This document shows positions 17,585-27,246 of a stretch of 64,000 bases of DNA, piece by piece (positions within the stretch are counted from its first letter, which is position 1; each line of letters starts with the position of its first letter). This stretch comes from JAEUOS01 sp965279115 (lineage in GTDB: Bacteria; Pseudomonadota; Gammaproteobacteria; Burkholderiales; JAEUOS01), in contig OZ257137.1 of the NCBI GenBank assembly GCA_965279115.1, positions 1,116,001 to 1,180,000 on the forward strand. Direction: 5' to 3'. The position numbers and the translations under genes were made by a program. The notes under the pieces are model-generated. The model was not told the origin of the DNA, ran no database searches, and saw only the letters and a program-made list of their open reading frames with translations.

Positions 17585-18775
17585 ATGACCGCACACGCGC
17601 CCAAAGCCCAATTCACCTGGGAAGACCCGCTGCACCTCAACGAGCAGTTGACCGAAGACGAGCGCATGGTGCGCGAAGCGGCCTACGACTACTGCCAGTC
17701 CAAGCTGCAGCCACGCATTCTTGAGGCATTTCGCCACGAGAAAGGTGACGCGTCGATCTTCCGCGAAATGGGCGAAATCGGCCTTCTGGGACCGACGATT
17801 CCCACCGAATACGGCGGCCCGGGCCTCAACTACGTGTGCTACGGCCTGATCGCACGCGAAGTCGAGCGTGTGGATTCCGGCTACCGCTCGATGATGAGCG
17901 TGCAGTCCTCACTGGTGATGGTGCCGATCTATGAATTCGGCTCCGAGGCGCAGCGCAGGAAATACCTGCCCAAGCTTGCCACCGGCGAATGGATCGGCTG
18001 CTTCGGCCTGACCGAGCCCAACCACGGTTCCGACCCGGCCTCCATGATCACCCGCGCCAGGACGGTGCCGGGCGGTTTCTCGGTCACCGGCGCGAAGATG
18101 TGGATCTCCAACTCGCCGTTTGCCGACGTGTTTGTCGTGTGGGCCAAGAACGACGAGGGCCGCATCCGCGGCTACATCCTCGAAAAGGGCATGAAGGGTT
18201 TGTCGGCACCGAAGATCGAAGGCAAGTTCGGCCTGCGCGCCTCGATTACCGGCGAGATCGTCATGGATGACGTTTTCGTGCCGGCCGAGAACGAGCTGCC
18301 CAATGTGGAAGGCCTCAAGGGCCCGTTCACCTGCCTGAATTCGGCGCGCTACGGCATCGCCTGGGGTGCACTCGGCGCAGCCGAAGACTGCTGGCACCGG
18401 GCGCGGCAATACGTGCTCGACCGCAAGCAGTTCGGTCGCCCCCTGGCCGCCAACCAGCTGATCCAGAAGAAACTCGCCGACATGCAGACCGAGATCACGC
18501 TTGGCCTGCAGGGCTGCCTGCGCCTGGGCCGCATGAAGGATGAAGGCACCGCCGCAGTGGAGATCACCTCCATCATGAAGCGCAATTCCTGCGGCAAGTC
18601 GCTCGACATCGCCCGCGTGGCGCGCGACATGCTGGGCGGCAACGGCATCTCCGACGAATACGGCATCATCCGCCACATGGTCAACCTGGAAGTCGTGAAC
18701 ACCTATGAAGGCACGCACGACATCCACGCCCTGATCCTGGGGCGGGCGCAAACCGGCATCCAGGCGTTCCAGTAG
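17585..18775 (+). CDS. gcdH: Glutaryl-CoA dehydrogenase
   Basis: 396 residues, standard length. Flavoprotein that oxidises and decarboxylates glutaryl-CoA to crotonyl-CoA in lysine, tryptophan and benzoyl-CoA-type catabolism. Visible marks include GPTIPTEYGGPGLNYVCYG, CFGLTEPNHGSDPASM (flavin and substrate loop), KMWISNSPFADVFVVWAK, RYGIAWGALGAAEDC, and the C-terminal catalytic glutamate in NTYEGTHDIHALILGRAQTG. The final ITGIQAF-like ending is typical of GcdH rather than general acyl-CoA dehydrogenases. AAGGA precedes the ATG. It is followed after 8 bp by an ABC receptor-permease gene; no coA-transferase or regulator sits beside it. Confidence 0.92.
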   Translation: MTAHAPKAQFTWEDPLHLNEQLTEDERMVREAAYDYCQSKLQPRILEAFRHEKGDASIFREMGEIGLLGPTIPTEYGGPGLNYVCYGLIAREVERVDSGYRSMMSVQSSLVMVPIYEFGSEAQRRKYLPKLATGEWIGCFGLTEPNHGSDPASMITRARTVPGGFSVTGAKMWISNSPFADVFVVWAKNDEGRIRGYILEKGMKGLSAPKIEGKFGLRASITGEIVMDDVFVPAENELPNVEGLKGPFTCLNSARYGIAWGALGAAEDCWHRARQYVLDRKQFGRPLAANQLIQKKLADMQTEITLGLQGCLRLGRMKDEGTAAVEITSIMKRNSCGKSLDIARVARDMLGGNGISDEYGIIRHMVNLEVVNTYEGTHDIHALILGRAQTGIQAFQ

Positions 18776-18783
18776 CCCGCATC

Positions 18784-20325
18784 GTGTCGGCCGGCGCAGC
18801 GATGCAACCCGGCCGACGCCTGCACCTCGCGGCAAGTCACGTGCTGCGGGCCATCACTTCGATCTGGCTTGTCTTCCTGACAATGCAGGTCGCGTCCGCC
18901 GAACAACTCACCGTCGGCTCCAAACGCTTCACGGAGTCCTACATCCTGGGCGAGATCATCGCGGCGACGGCAGCGCCGCATGCGACGGTCACGCATCGCC
19001 AGGGCCTGGGCAACACAGCCATCGTTTTCGAGGCGCTCAAGACCGGCGCCATCGACCTCTACCCGGAGTACACCGGCACCCTTGCGCGCGAAATGTTGAA
19101 GCTCCCGCCCGAGGCCACCTTGGCAGACATGCGCGCCGCGCTGCTACCCATGGGCCTGGGCGCAGCTGTGCCGCTCGGCTTTCACAACGGCTACGCGCTG
19201 GCCATGCGACGTGAAGAAGCCGATCGTCGCAAGCTCACCGCCCTTTCTGACCTGAAGGCCAATCCGGACCTGAAACTCGCGCTCTCGCACGAGTTCCTTG
19301 GTCGCGTCGATGGCTGGCCGGGACTGGCCGCCCGCTATGGATTGCCGCACAAGCCGGTGGGCATAGACCATGGACTCTCATACGACGCGCTCGCCAAACG
19401 CAGCATTGATGCCACCGACATCTACACCACCGACGCGAAAATCGCCCGCGAAGGCCTGGTGGCGCTCAAGGACGACCAGAACTATTTTCCGCGCTACGAG
19501 GCCGTGCTGGTCTATCGCCTCGATCTGGTAAGCCGCGCCCCGGCCGCATGGAAAGCCATCCAGACGCTGGAAGGTCGCATCGACGAGTCCGCGATGATCA
19601 CCATGAACGCGTCAGCCGAAATTGACGGCCGTGCCTTTGCCACAGTCGCCGCCGAATTCATTGCTGGCAAGGACGGCAGCACCGGCCGCGCGAGTTTCAC
19701 CTCCAAGTTGTTCGGTGACGACTTCTGGAGGCTGTTGCGCCAGCACGTACTTCTGGTGGTGGTGGCCGTCGGCGCAGCCATCGCCCTCGGCGTGCCGCTT
19801 GGAGTATTGGCCGCCGGCATACCGGCGCTCAAGCAACCGGTGCTGGCGATCACCGGCATTTTGCAGACCATCCCTTCACTGGCACTGTTGGCGATGTTGA
19901 TCCCGCTTCTGGGTAGCATCGGCACCGGCCCGGCACTGGTGGCGCTGGTGCTCTATGCGCTCCTGCCTATCGTGCAGAACACCTGCACCGGACTGGCCGG
20001 AATAGCCGCCGGACTGCGGCAGGCGGCCCTCTCGCTGGGTCTCACCCGACGTCAGCGGCTGACGCACATCGATTTACCGCTGGCCATGCCGGTGATCTTG
20101 GCCGGCGTAAAGACAGCGGCGGTCACCACGGTGGGCACCGCGACCATCGCCGCCTTTATTGGCGCCGGAGGCTTCGGCGAGCGCATCGCCACCGGCCTTG
20201 CGTTGAACGACAACGCGACCCTTTTGGCAGGGGCGATTCCCGCAGCGCTTCTGGCATTGTTGACCCAAGGCCTTTTCGCGCTCGCGGAGCACCGCATCGA
20301 CCGCTCCGTCGCCAGAGGCCACTGA
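18784..20325 (+). CDS. ABC transporter receptor-permease fusion (glycine betaine/osmoprotectant type)
   Basis: 513 residues. After a signal/anchor segment (about 20-38, ending QVASA) comes an OpuAC/ProX-type binding domain (about 40-310; LTVGSKRFTESYILGEI, GLGNTAIVFEALKTGAIDLYPEYTGTL, DIYTTDAKIAREGL). An inner-membrane permease domain follows from about 320, with the EAA-like loop region AGLRQAALSLGLTRRQRLTHIDLPLAMP. Such fusions of binding protein and permease are known in quaternary-amine ABC systems. The ATPase gene is absent nearby, so it must be encoded elsewhere. Start given is GTG 18784; an internal ATG at 18802 is also possible. It directly follows gcdH. Confidence 0.87.
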   Translation: MSAGAAMQPGRRLHLAASHVLRAITSIWLVFLTMQVASAEQLTVGSKRFTESYILGEIIAATAAPHATVTHRQGLGNTAIVFEALKTGAIDLYPEYTGTLAREMLKLPPEATLADMRAALLPMGLGAAVPLGFHNGYALAMRREEADRRKLTALSDLKANPDLKLALSHEFLGRVDGWPGLAARYGLPHKPVGIDHGLSYDALAKRSIDATDIYTTDAKIAREGLVALKDDQNYFPRYEAVLVYRLDLVSRAPAAWKAIQTLEGRIDESAMITMNASAEIDGRAFATVAAEFIAGKDGSTGRASFTSKLFGDDFWRLLRQHVLLVVVAVGAAIALGVPLGVLAAGIPALKQPVLAITGILQTIPSLALLAMLIPLLGSIGTGPALVALVLYALLPIVQNTCTGLAGIAAGLRQAALSLGLTRRQRLTHIDLPLAMPVILAGVKTAAVTTVGTATIAAFIGAGGFGERIATGLALNDNATLLAGAIPAALLALLTQGLFALAEHRIDRSVARGH

Positions 20326-20358
20326 GCCGCCGATCCATCGGCAACGGTTGCAGTTGGC

Positions 20359-20387
20359 TTGCGGTGGCCAGCCGATAGCCATATACT
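20359..20387 (+). promoter_or_regulatory. Promoter of the MarR-GNAT gene
   Basis: TTGCGG at 20359 and TATACT at 20382 are separated by 17 bp. Just downstream two near-palindromes, TTGGCAA at 20393 and TTGTCAA at 20408, are spaced 15 bp apart and reach the start codon; they could be autoregulatory sites. Confidence 0.5.
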
Positions 20388-20413
20388 TGCTTTTGGCAAC
20401 TAACGACTTGTCA

Positions 20414-21367
20414 ATGGCTATCCCCATGCAATCCACCGCCGCCACCATCTCCCCGTCCGACCCGGTTGAATCCGTCCGCCAGTTCAACCGCTTCTACACC
20501 CGCCAGATCGGGCTGCTGGAAGAAGGTTTGCACAAGAGCGCGTTCTCGCTGACCGAGGCGCGCATGCTCTACGAGTTGGCGCACCGCGATGGATTGACCG
20601 CCCGCGACTTGTGCAACGAACTGGGTCTGGATGCCGGCTACCTGAGCCGCATCCTCAAATCCTTCGATCAGCGCGGCCTGATCGCGCGCACGCCAGCGGC
20701 GGGCGACGCGCGTCAGTCCATTCTCGCCCTCACCCGCAAGGGCCGCGCCGCCTTCGCGCCGCTTGACCGCGCCTCGCGCGCGCAAATCGGCACCATGCTC
20801 AAACAGCTAGGCGATAACGAACGACACAAGCTGCTCCAGGCCATGCAGGATGTGCAGCAAGTACTCGAACCGGGCCCGGAACCGCGGGTACCGTACATGC
20901 TGCGCGGCCTCAAGGTAGGCGACGCCGGCTGGATCGCGCGTCGCCAGGGCATGCTCTACCACGAGGAATTCGGCTGGGACCACACCTTCGAGGCCATGGT
21001 GGCCGAGATCCTCGTCGCCTACATCCGCAACTTCGATGCCCGCCACGAGAACGCATGGATCGCGGAACGCGAAGGCGAGATCGTCGGATCAGTGTTCGCA
21101 GTGCGCCAATCAAATGACGTGGCCAAGCTGCGGATGCTGTATGTCGAGCCCTCCGCGCGCTGCCTGGGCATAGGCGCTCGCCTGGTCGATGAATGCATCG
21201 CCTTTGCGCGGGAACGCCGCTACAAAACCCTCACCCTTTGGACCAACGACATCCTGGTATCGGCAAGGAAGATCTACGTGGCTGCCGGATTCAAGCTGGT
21301 CCAGGAAGAACGCCACCATTCCTTCGGCGTGGACCTGGTCGGGCAGAACTGGGAACTCATGCTGTAA
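20414..21367 (+). CDS. MarR regulator fused to GNAT acetyltransferase
   Basis: 317 residues from ATG 20414 (20426 is an alternative). Residues 1 to about 150 form a MarR winged-helix domain (RQFNRFYTRQIGLLEEGL, ELGLDAGYLSRILKSFDQRGLI, ALTRKGRAAF). From about 160 a GNAT domain follows, with the acetyl-CoA binding region LYVEPSARCLGIGARLVDECI. This fused architecture is widespread in proteobacteria and annotated as bifunctional HTH/GNAT; targets are mostly unknown. It stands alone between the ABC gene and the convergent MMPL gene. Confidence 0.9.
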   Translation: MAIPMQSTAATISPSDPVESVRQFNRFYTRQIGLLEEGLHKSAFSLTEARMLYELAHRDGLTARDLCNELGLDAGYLSRILKSFDQRGLIARTPAAGDARQSILALTRKGRAAFAPLDRASRAQIGTMLKQLGDNERHKLLQAMQDVQQVLEPGPEPRVPYMLRGLKVGDAGWIARRQGMLYHEEFGWDHTFEAMVAEILVAYIRNFDARHENAWIAEREGEIVGSVFAVRQSNDVAKLRMLYVEPSARCLGIGARLVDECIAFARERRYKTLTLWTNDILVSARKIYVAAGFKLVQEERHHSFGVDLVGQNWELML

Positions 21368-21407
21368 ACGCCAATGGTCCGTCTGAACGGACGCCTCCAC
21401 CACATCT

Positions 21408-23789
21408 TCAGGAGGGTTTTCGGCGGCGCGGCGCGAACACCATGCTCGCCGCCAGGCCCGCCAGGGCGCCGATCGCCACGGTTGTGCCAATCTTGGCCAG
21501 CACCGGCGAGGTGGAAAGCGCCAGCATGGCGAACGCCGAAAAGGTGGATGCAGCGGCCAGCAGAACGGAGAGACTGGCACGTCGTCGCTCACCCGGCTCC
21601 GGCGAGAGCGTGGAAAAAAACATGGTGTAGTTGGAAGCCACACCCACCACCAGCAGCAATGCCACCACATTGAAGATGGTGAGGCTGCCCTCGATCATCA
21701 GGATCGCCCAGGCGGTGAAGACCACAGTAGTGACCAAGGTTGCCAGCATCGAAGCGATGGCGCGAAGCTTGCGCAGTTGCAGCGCCAGCAGCAGAACGAT
21801 GCCGAGGGCGCCGAAAAGCGCAGTTCGCAGCGTGCGTTCGCGATAGCCAGCCACCAGGGTCTCGACATCGCCCTTGAGATCGAGCAGTCGCACGCCGGCT
21901 GTGCCCGCCCCGGTCAGGGCGCGACGCACGGCGCCCGGGTCGGCCACACCATGCAAAAGCACCAGCACGGCCACGCCGTCATCGTTGGTGACGACCTGCG
22001 CGTCCAGCCAGCGGCCGATGATGGTATCGCCGTAGTAGGCCCGATCAAGCGGCGCCCCGGACTTGGCCGCGGCCACGGCAGCCACGAAAGGCTCGAAGGC
22101 GCGCGGCTGGAACTTGCCGCCCGCCAGCACTTCGGCAACCCGCGCGCGCAGGGTCGCTTCGTCCGGCAACGTTGCCTGACGGCGCTTTTGTTCCTCGATG
22201 GGCGGCAACAGCACCGCCGGGCTGTCGTAGCCGGCCAGCATCCCCGCAGCCACTTGCGCGTCGAGCAGTTTGGCCACGCGCGTGGCGCTCGTCAGCGCTG
22301 CGTCGCGACTCGCGCCCCGCACCACCACCATGGTGCGCAGGTCGGGCATGCCGATGTCGTTGCGGAATTGCGCATCGCGAGACGTCTCGCTGGCGGTGCT
22401 GGCCGAAAGCGCATCCAGATTGTCCTGCCACATCGTGGGATTGCGCTGGATCAGCAGAACCAGCACGGCCAGCGCCGTCACTGCGAGGGGAATGCGCAGC
22501 CAGGAGAGCCGGTCGCCCAGCACGCCCAGCCATTCAAAATGCCGCCACCGGATTCCCTGGTAACCACGCCCGTCCGCGGCGCCCCTTGGCAACAACGCGG
22601 GCAACAGCCAGCGGGTGGAGCCGGCTGCCACCAGCAGGCCGACGATGGAAAACAGGCCGAGTTGTTGCAAACCCTGGAAGCCGGAGAACAGCATGGCTGC
22701 AAAGCCGATCAGCGAGGTCATGGTCGCCAGCAGGATCTGGCGCCAGAAGCGCGGCGCATGCGTGCCCTGATCGTCGCGCTGCACGAAGGTGTAGATCGCG
22801 TAGTCCACCGCTTCGCCGATGAGAGTCACGCCAAAGGCGAGCGTGATGCCGTGGATGCTGCCGTTCACCCATCCAACGGCCGCGAACCCGGCGAGCGCCC
22901 CGGTGGCGACTGGTATGACCGCCAGGCCGAGGAAACGCGGACTGCGCAGCGCCCAGAGGAGAAGCAGCGCCACCAGGCCGGTGGCCAGCAGCGAAAGCCG
23001 CTCGGCATCACGGCCGATGGCGTCACGTGACTTGACGATGAAGTAGCCGGCACCGGCGAACTCCAGCACCGGCCGCGCCTGGTCCGCTGGCCAATGCGCG
23101 AGCACGGCCTCGGCGTGGTTCTCCGCTGCCGCCATGGTTTTCCGCAGCGCGTCGATGTCCTGCCCGCGCGCCGCTGTTTCAAACAACAGGACCGCTGCGC
23201 GGCCGTCGGCGGTGAACCAGACCCCGTCGCCTGCCAGGCGCGCCGCCAGGCCGGATGCTTTCTGCACCAGGCCCAGCGACTCCAGCGTCGGGTCCGCCGC
23301 CGCGACGGGGCGGATCAGAGGGCCGCGCGCGGACACTAGTTCGCGTTCCAGGCGCGCAAAGGCATCGCCCAGTTCCGCCACGCCGAAACGCTCGCCAGGC
23401 GCCGCTTCGCCCGCACCGCCAGTCAGGATGTAGCGCGCCGCAAACAATCGTCCACGCTCGGCTTCGTGTGCCGCGATCTCGCCATTGCTCGTCCAAGCGA
23501 TGGCCCGGTCGGCAGCCAGGCGTTCGCGCAGACCGCGGCTGGCCTGCGAAAGCGCGGCGGTTTGAGCCGCCGTCAACGCGTCCGCGCCGGCCGGCGGTTC
23601 CAGCCGCAGCCCCAACAGCATGATGCGCGTGGAAAGGCCGTCGCGTAGCTGGTCGGCCATGAGGCGCTGGTCGGCGTCGGCTGCGCCCGGCAGGAACGAC
23701 GTAACGTCGGTCACCACCGTGGTGCGGGTGATCTGCAACACCGATGCGGCCAGCAGGATCAGCCACACCAGCCATGGCCAGCGTTTCAT
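21408..23789 (-). CDS. MMPL/RND-type exporter
   Basis: 793 residues from ATG 23789 (MKRWPWLVWLILLAA); an in-frame start at 23816 would overlap the upstream gene. The layout is that of RND-superfamily MMPL exporters: one TM, a large periplasmic loop with FLPGA, five further TMs, then the repeat of the same plan. TM clusters with LLLWALRSPRFLGLAVIPVATGA and GITLAFGVTLIGEAVDYAIY are typical. Transport is expected to be proton-driven and to move lipids or lipid-linked products across the periplasm. The LolA-like gene ends 16 bp upstream; this pair also occurs in aryl-polyene-type clusters, but no polyketide genes are present, so the cargo is unknown. Confidence 0.88.
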   Translation of the reverse strand: MKRWPWLVWLILLAASVLQITRTTVVTDVTSFLPGAADADQRLMADQLRDGLSTRIMLLGLRLEPPAGADALTAAQTAALSQASRGLRERLAADRAIAWTSNGEIAAHEAERGRLFAARYILTGGAGEAAPGERFGVAELGDAFARLERELVSARGPLIRPVAAADPTLESLGLVQKASGLAARLAGDGVWFTADGRAAVLLFETAARGQDIDALRKTMAAAENHAEAVLAHWPADQARPVLEFAGAGYFIVKSRDAIGRDAERLSLLATGLVALLLLWALRSPRFLGLAVIPVATGALAGFAAVGWVNGSIHGITLAFGVTLIGEAVDYAIYTFVQRDDQGTHAPRFWRQILLATMTSLIGFAAMLFSGFQGLQQLGLFSIVGLLVAAGSTRWLLPALLPRGAADGRGYQGIRWRHFEWLGVLGDRLSWLRIPLAVTALAVLVLLIQRNPTMWQDNLDALSASTASETSRDAQFRNDIGMPDLRTMVVVRGASRDAALTSATRVAKLLDAQVAAGMLAGYDSPAVLLPPIEEQKRRQATLPDEATLRARVAEVLAGGKFQPRAFEPFVAAVAAAKSGAPLDRAYYGDTIIGRWLDAQVVTNDDGVAVLVLLHGVADPGAVRRALTGAGTAGVRLLDLKGDVETLVAGYRERTLRTALFGALGIVLLLALQLRKLRAIASMLATLVTTVVFTAWAILMIEGSLTIFNVVALLLVVGVASNYTMFFSTLSPEPGERRRASLSVLLAAASTFSAFAMLALSTSPVLAKIGTTVAIGALAGLAASMVFAPRRRKPS

Positions 23790-23805
23790 CGGAACGCCGC
23801 CGGTG

Positions 23806-24417
23806 CTAGCGCGCAATGAGCGTCAATTCGCTCACGTCGCCGCCGGTTTCAGTGGTTTCGACCAGGCGCAGGCGTCCCTTGTCGCCCGCGACGACGATTC
23901 GGGCAACGCCACGCTTGAGGATCGCGTCTTGCGGAACCAGCGTCATCTCCCACCGGTTTCCGGTGCCTGCCATGCGGATGTCGAAAGCGCGCCGCAGGGC
24001 ACGCGGGTCTCCCGAGAGCACCGCACGCAGCGCTTGGGCATAGGCCGCGAGATTGGGGCTGGTTTCGAAACGGATCACGTTGGGCGCGCCATTGCCGCTG
24101 CGCACGGTGACGGACTCGGCGGAGATGACGACGCTCTCGCGGATCGGCACGGTGGTGGTTTTCTCGACATTGGCGCCGGGGCTGTAGGTGAGGGTCCCGC
24201 GCGACTCCAGCGGCATGGTCTGCAGCGACGAAATGCGCCGCTCGATGAACGGCACCGCGGCGAGAGGTTGGCGCGCAACTGCCGGCAGCACCTGTGCCAG
24301 CAGGTCCTCTGCCGCCTGGCCCGCCAGCGGCGAAAGCGCCTGCGCATGGGATGGCCCTGCCAGGGCGCAATACCCAAGCGCGACCATGCATAGAGTTCTC
24401 TTCAATCCGGCAATCAT
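23806..24417 (-). CDS. LolA-like outer-membrane lipoprotein carrier homologue
   Basis: 203 residues from ATG 24417 (MIAGLKRTLCMVALG), chosen because it places the signal peptide (ending SHA-QAL) at the N-terminus; a 14-codon upstream extension is possible. The rest resembles periplasmic LolA-like beta-barrel carriers: VPFIERRISSLQTMPLESRGTLTYSPG, then a stretch ending LVPQDAILKRGVARIVVAGDKG. Paired with the MMPL exporter immediately downstream, it may receive or deliver the lipid cargo. It is not expected to be the housekeeping LolA, which usually sits beside ftsK. Confidence 0.82.
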   Translation of the reverse strand: MIAGLKRTLCMVALGYCALAGPSHAQALSPLAGQAAEDLLAQVLPAVARQPLAAVPFIERRISSLQTMPLESRGTLTYSPGANVEKTTTVPIRESVVISAESVTVRSGNGAPNVIRFETSPNLAAYAQALRAVLSGDPRALRRAFDIRMAGTGNRWEMTLVPQDAILKRGVARIVVAGDKGRLRLVETTETGGDVSELTLIAR

Positions 24418-24527
24418 CTTCGTGGGCGAGGTGTCGGTTCGCTCCCGCTCCGGAAGCAACCTGCGCCACTTTACTGGAGATGGCGGATCGCTTGCCGGAT
24501 GCGCTCGGCCGGCGGCGCCCCTGCCAA

Positions 24528-25406
24528 CTAAATGACCGTCAGGCCGTCATCGGTGGACAGCGCGGCACCGGTCCTGTACGGCAATTCAAAACCACGCTCC
24601 TGATCCCCGACAGCGATGGCGCGGATTAGGGGCGCCTGCACAAGCACGCCGCCGAATATGGTGGCAAAAGCGACATCAGCCGCGTCCCGGCCGGTGCCAA
24701 AGCGCACCACCCCCATGGGAATCGAGGTGCCGGACGGGTCGAAGATGTACCAGCGGTGGCCGACATAGGCCTCTACATAGGCATGAAAGTCGGGTGGTCC
24801 CAGCGCCGGGTCGGCGCCGTAGTCGGTACCGGTAGCAAAACGCGCAGGGATGTTTACGGCGCGGCACAGGGCGATCATCAGGTGGGCGAAATCGCGGCAC
24901 ACGCCGACCTGTTCAATCAGCGTATCGACCGCCGAGGTATTGGTGTTGGTGGTGTTGGAGGTGAAGGTCACATGGTGGCTCACCCAGTCGCAAATGGCCT
25001 GCACGCGGCGGTAGCCCTGCGGCATCTGGCCGAACTGGTTGGCCGCGCGACGCAGCAAGCGGTCCGACTGGCAGTAGCGGCTGGGGTAGAGGTAGCCAAT
25101 CACATCGGTGGGCAAGTCGCGCACCGGCACTTCCTCGATCTGTTCCGGTCGCGCCTGGTGATGCGCGATGTCCACCGTGGCGGAGTAACGCACGCCCAGC
25201 CATCCCTGCTCGGCTCGCAGGCGCACGTAGCGGTTGCCGGTGGCCGCAATGCGATCGACACGCAGCGGGACATTCTGGCTCAGCGTGAACTGCTCGGCCG
25301 AAACAGTCTGGCAGTTCGTATGCGCAGCGTGAACGTTGAGCACGAAATCGGCGCCGCCCCCGTCAATCTGGTAGTTCAGCTCGACCAGCAGCTCTATGCG
25401 AATCAT
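24528..25406 (-). CDS. Transglutaminase-like cysteine protein
   Basis: 292 residues. An N-terminal beta domain (about 1-95, bacterial transglutaminase-like N region) precedes the transglutaminase core. The triad is visible: Cys170 in EQVGVCRDFAHL, His208 in PPDFHAYVEAY and Asp223 in YIFDPSG. No signal peptide is seen, so it is probably cytoplasmic. Bacterial members often act as proteases or amidases rather than cross-linkers; the substrate is not predictable. It has no obvious operon partner. Confidence 0.88.
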   Translation of the reverse strand: MIRIELLVELNYQIDGGGADFVLNVHAAHTNCQTVSAEQFTLSQNVPLRVDRIAATGNRYVRLRAEQGWLGVRYSATVDIAHHQARPEQIEEVPVRDLPTDVIGYLYPSRYCQSDRLLRRAANQFGQMPQGYRRVQAICDWVSHHVTFTSNTTNTNTSAVDTLIEQVGVCRDFAHLMIALCRAVNIPARFATGTDYGADPALGPPDFHAYVEAYVGHRWYIFDPSGTSIPMGVVRFGTGRDAADVAFATIFGGVLVQAPLIRAIAVGDQERGFELPYRTGAALSTDDGLTVI

Positions 25407-25454
25407 GCCCGCAGGCGGAACCGTCCGCCGGTTGTAGGGATGGTCACGGCAGTC

Positions 25455-26507
25455 TCAGGCGTAGCTGCGCAGACTGCGCGAAAACTCCACCAGCGGCACG
25501 ACACCGCTGGATTCGGCGCGGCGACACCATTCCTTCAACCTGGCGACAAGTTGATCCGCCGGCGCCGTCGAGCTTGCCCACATGGTGGCGAGTTCGGCAC
25601 GCATCTCGTCCATGGTTTTCACGGACCTTTCCTCGCGCGAACCAAGGCGGCGCATTGATTGCGCGTAAGCCGCCAGCACCTGGTAGCGATGCCGCCCGAC
25701 CGCCTTGAACATGGAAAGATCGACCTCGCGCCGATGGGCCACGAAGCGCGGCACCGGTACGCCATGCTTTACTTTCGCCAGACCCGCGAATTGCAGGATG
25801 CGGATATACATCCAGCCAATATCGAATTCGTACCACTTGTTGGAAAACCTGGCCGATGTCGGATACGCGTGATGGTTGTTGTGCAGTTCCTCGCCGCCGA
25901 TCAGGATGCCCCAGGGCGACATGTTGGTGCTGGCGTCCTCGCAGTTCCAGTTGCGGTAGCCGATATAGTGGCCCACGCCATTGATGACACCGGCAGCCCA
26001 GAACGGGATCCACGCGATCTGCGTGATGAAGATCAGCGCGCCGGGCACGATGCCGAAGAGCAGCACGTCGACCACGCCGGTCAGCGTAAGCCCGAGCAGC
26101 ACATAGCGCGAATACAGGTTGCGCTCGATCCAGTCATCCGGCGTGCCCGCCCCGTAGCGCTCGACCATGGCGCTGTCGCCGGCGGCCTTGACATACAGGA
26201 ACACACCACCCCACAGCACCCGGTTCAACCCCAGAACCTGCGGGCTGTGCGGATCCCCGGCGGTTTCGCGGTGCGCATGATGCTTGCGATGCACTGCCAC
26301 CCACTCGCGGGTGCGCATGCCGGTGGTAAGCCACAGCCAGAGCCGGAAGAAATGGCTCACCGCGGGGTGCAAGGTCAGGGCATGATGGGTCTGGCAGCGA
26401 TGCAGGAAAAGCGTCACGCACACGATGGTGATGTGCGTGAGCGCCAGCGCCGTGGCGACATACGCCCACCATGGCCAGTCGAACCAGCCGGAGAATAGAT
26501 GCGGCAC
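25455..26507 (-). CDS. Acyl-CoA/fatty-acid delta-9-type desaturase
   Basis: 350-residue integral membrane di-iron desaturase. The three histidine boxes are present: HRCQTHH (about 36-42), HRKHH (about 73-77) and HNNHH in the middle of the protein. Four hydrophobic segments surround them, including WWAYVATALALTHITIVCVTLF near the N-terminus. Such enzymes insert a cis double bond into acyl chains with electrons from a separate ferredoxin or cytochrome. It is on the same strand as, and 16 bp downstream of, the lipoprotein gene, but a functional link is not evident. Confidence 0.9.
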   Translation of the reverse strand: MPHLFSGWFDWPWWAYVATALALTHITIVCVTLFLHRCQTHHALTLHPAVSHFFRLWLWLTTGMRTREWVAVHRKHHAHRETAGDPHSPQVLGLNRVLWGGVFLYVKAAGDSAMVERYGAGTPDDWIERNLYSRYVLLGLTLTGVVDVLLFGIVPGALIFITQIAWIPFWAAGVINGVGHYIGYRNWNCEDASTNMSPWGILIGGEELHNNHHAYPTSARFSNKWYEFDIGWMYIRILQFAGLAKVKHGVPVPRFVAHRREVDLSMFKAVGRHRYQVLAAYAQSMRRLGSREERSVKTMDEMRAELATMWASSTAPADQLVARLKEWCRRAESSGVVPLVEFSRSLRSYA

Positions 26508-26523
26508 TTCGCTTCAGCCCCGC

Positions 26524-27108
26524 CTACTTGCTGCCCAGCGCGACCGGGAAGTTGAGGCTGGCCTTGTTGTAAGCCGCCGGAGCGTATACCAGGGCGATGC
26601 GCACTTCCTTGAGAACGCCGGCCTTGAGGGCAGCAGCCGGAAACTCAACGTCGAGCGTCTGCGTCATGTCCTGCCCCGGATCGAGCCGGTTCTTCGCGCC
26701 ATAGGACGAATCCATTTTCACCACGGGCTCGGCGCGATTGTCTTCCATGGCCAGGGGCTTGCCTTGGGAGTCGACGAAGATGATCTTCGCCTCCAGCATG
26801 CTCACGGACTGGTCGGCAGAGGTGTTCCTGATGACCAGCTTGCCCGACAGCTTGGCCGGCGCGGAAACCTTGCCCGACACCTCTTCGACACGCTCGGTGA
26901 CCTTCATGCCGGTGATTTCGCCGCTGACGATGCCAACGGCTACCTTGGCGGCGTCCGGAGCCACCGCGTAGACCTTGTCATTGACCACCACGACCGGTGC
27001 GGCGGGCTGCTGTGAACAGGCACTCGCCAATGCGGCGGCGGCGAAGACGCCAGCCATGCCAACGGTACGATTGCGCAGCGAAAGTTTGGAGCCCTTGGAC
27101 TGATTCAT
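26524..27108 (-). CDS. Putative lipoprotein of unknown function
   Basis: 194 residues from ATG 27108. A signal with the lipobox ALASAC (about 26-31) indicates lipidation and envelope anchoring. The mature part is beta-rich, with KLVIRNTSADQSVSMLEAKIIFVDSQGKPL resembling Ig-like FxLYD-type domains found in bacterial surface proteins. An upstream in-frame extension exists but would overlap the methyltransferase gene on the other strand and bury the signal. No function is assigned. Confidence 0.75.
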   Translation of the reverse strand: MNQSKGSKLSLRNRTVGMAGVFAAAALASACSQQPAAPVVVVNDKVYAVAPDAAKVAVGIVSGEITGMKVTERVEEVSGKVSAPAKLSGKLVIRNTSADQSVSMLEAKIIFVDSQGKPLAMEDNRAEPVVKMDSSYGAKNRLDPGQDMTQTLDVEFPAAALKAGVLKEVRIALVYAPAAYNKASLNFPVALGSK

Positions 27109-27246
27109 GATGTATTCCTGAAATCCCGCGACTATGGCGACTGTTTGCGATCCTGTCTGTGCGTTTCCACACAGACGGCATATCAGACCGGGCGCATACT
27201 CCAGCGCCGTATTTTTGACGAAGCCGCACGCCGGGCTTCCCGCTCC

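Noticed and set aside
20348..20413. Longer start for the MarR-GNAT protein at 20348
   Set aside because: The extra residues cover the -35/-10 promoter elements and have no homology to the MarR domain.
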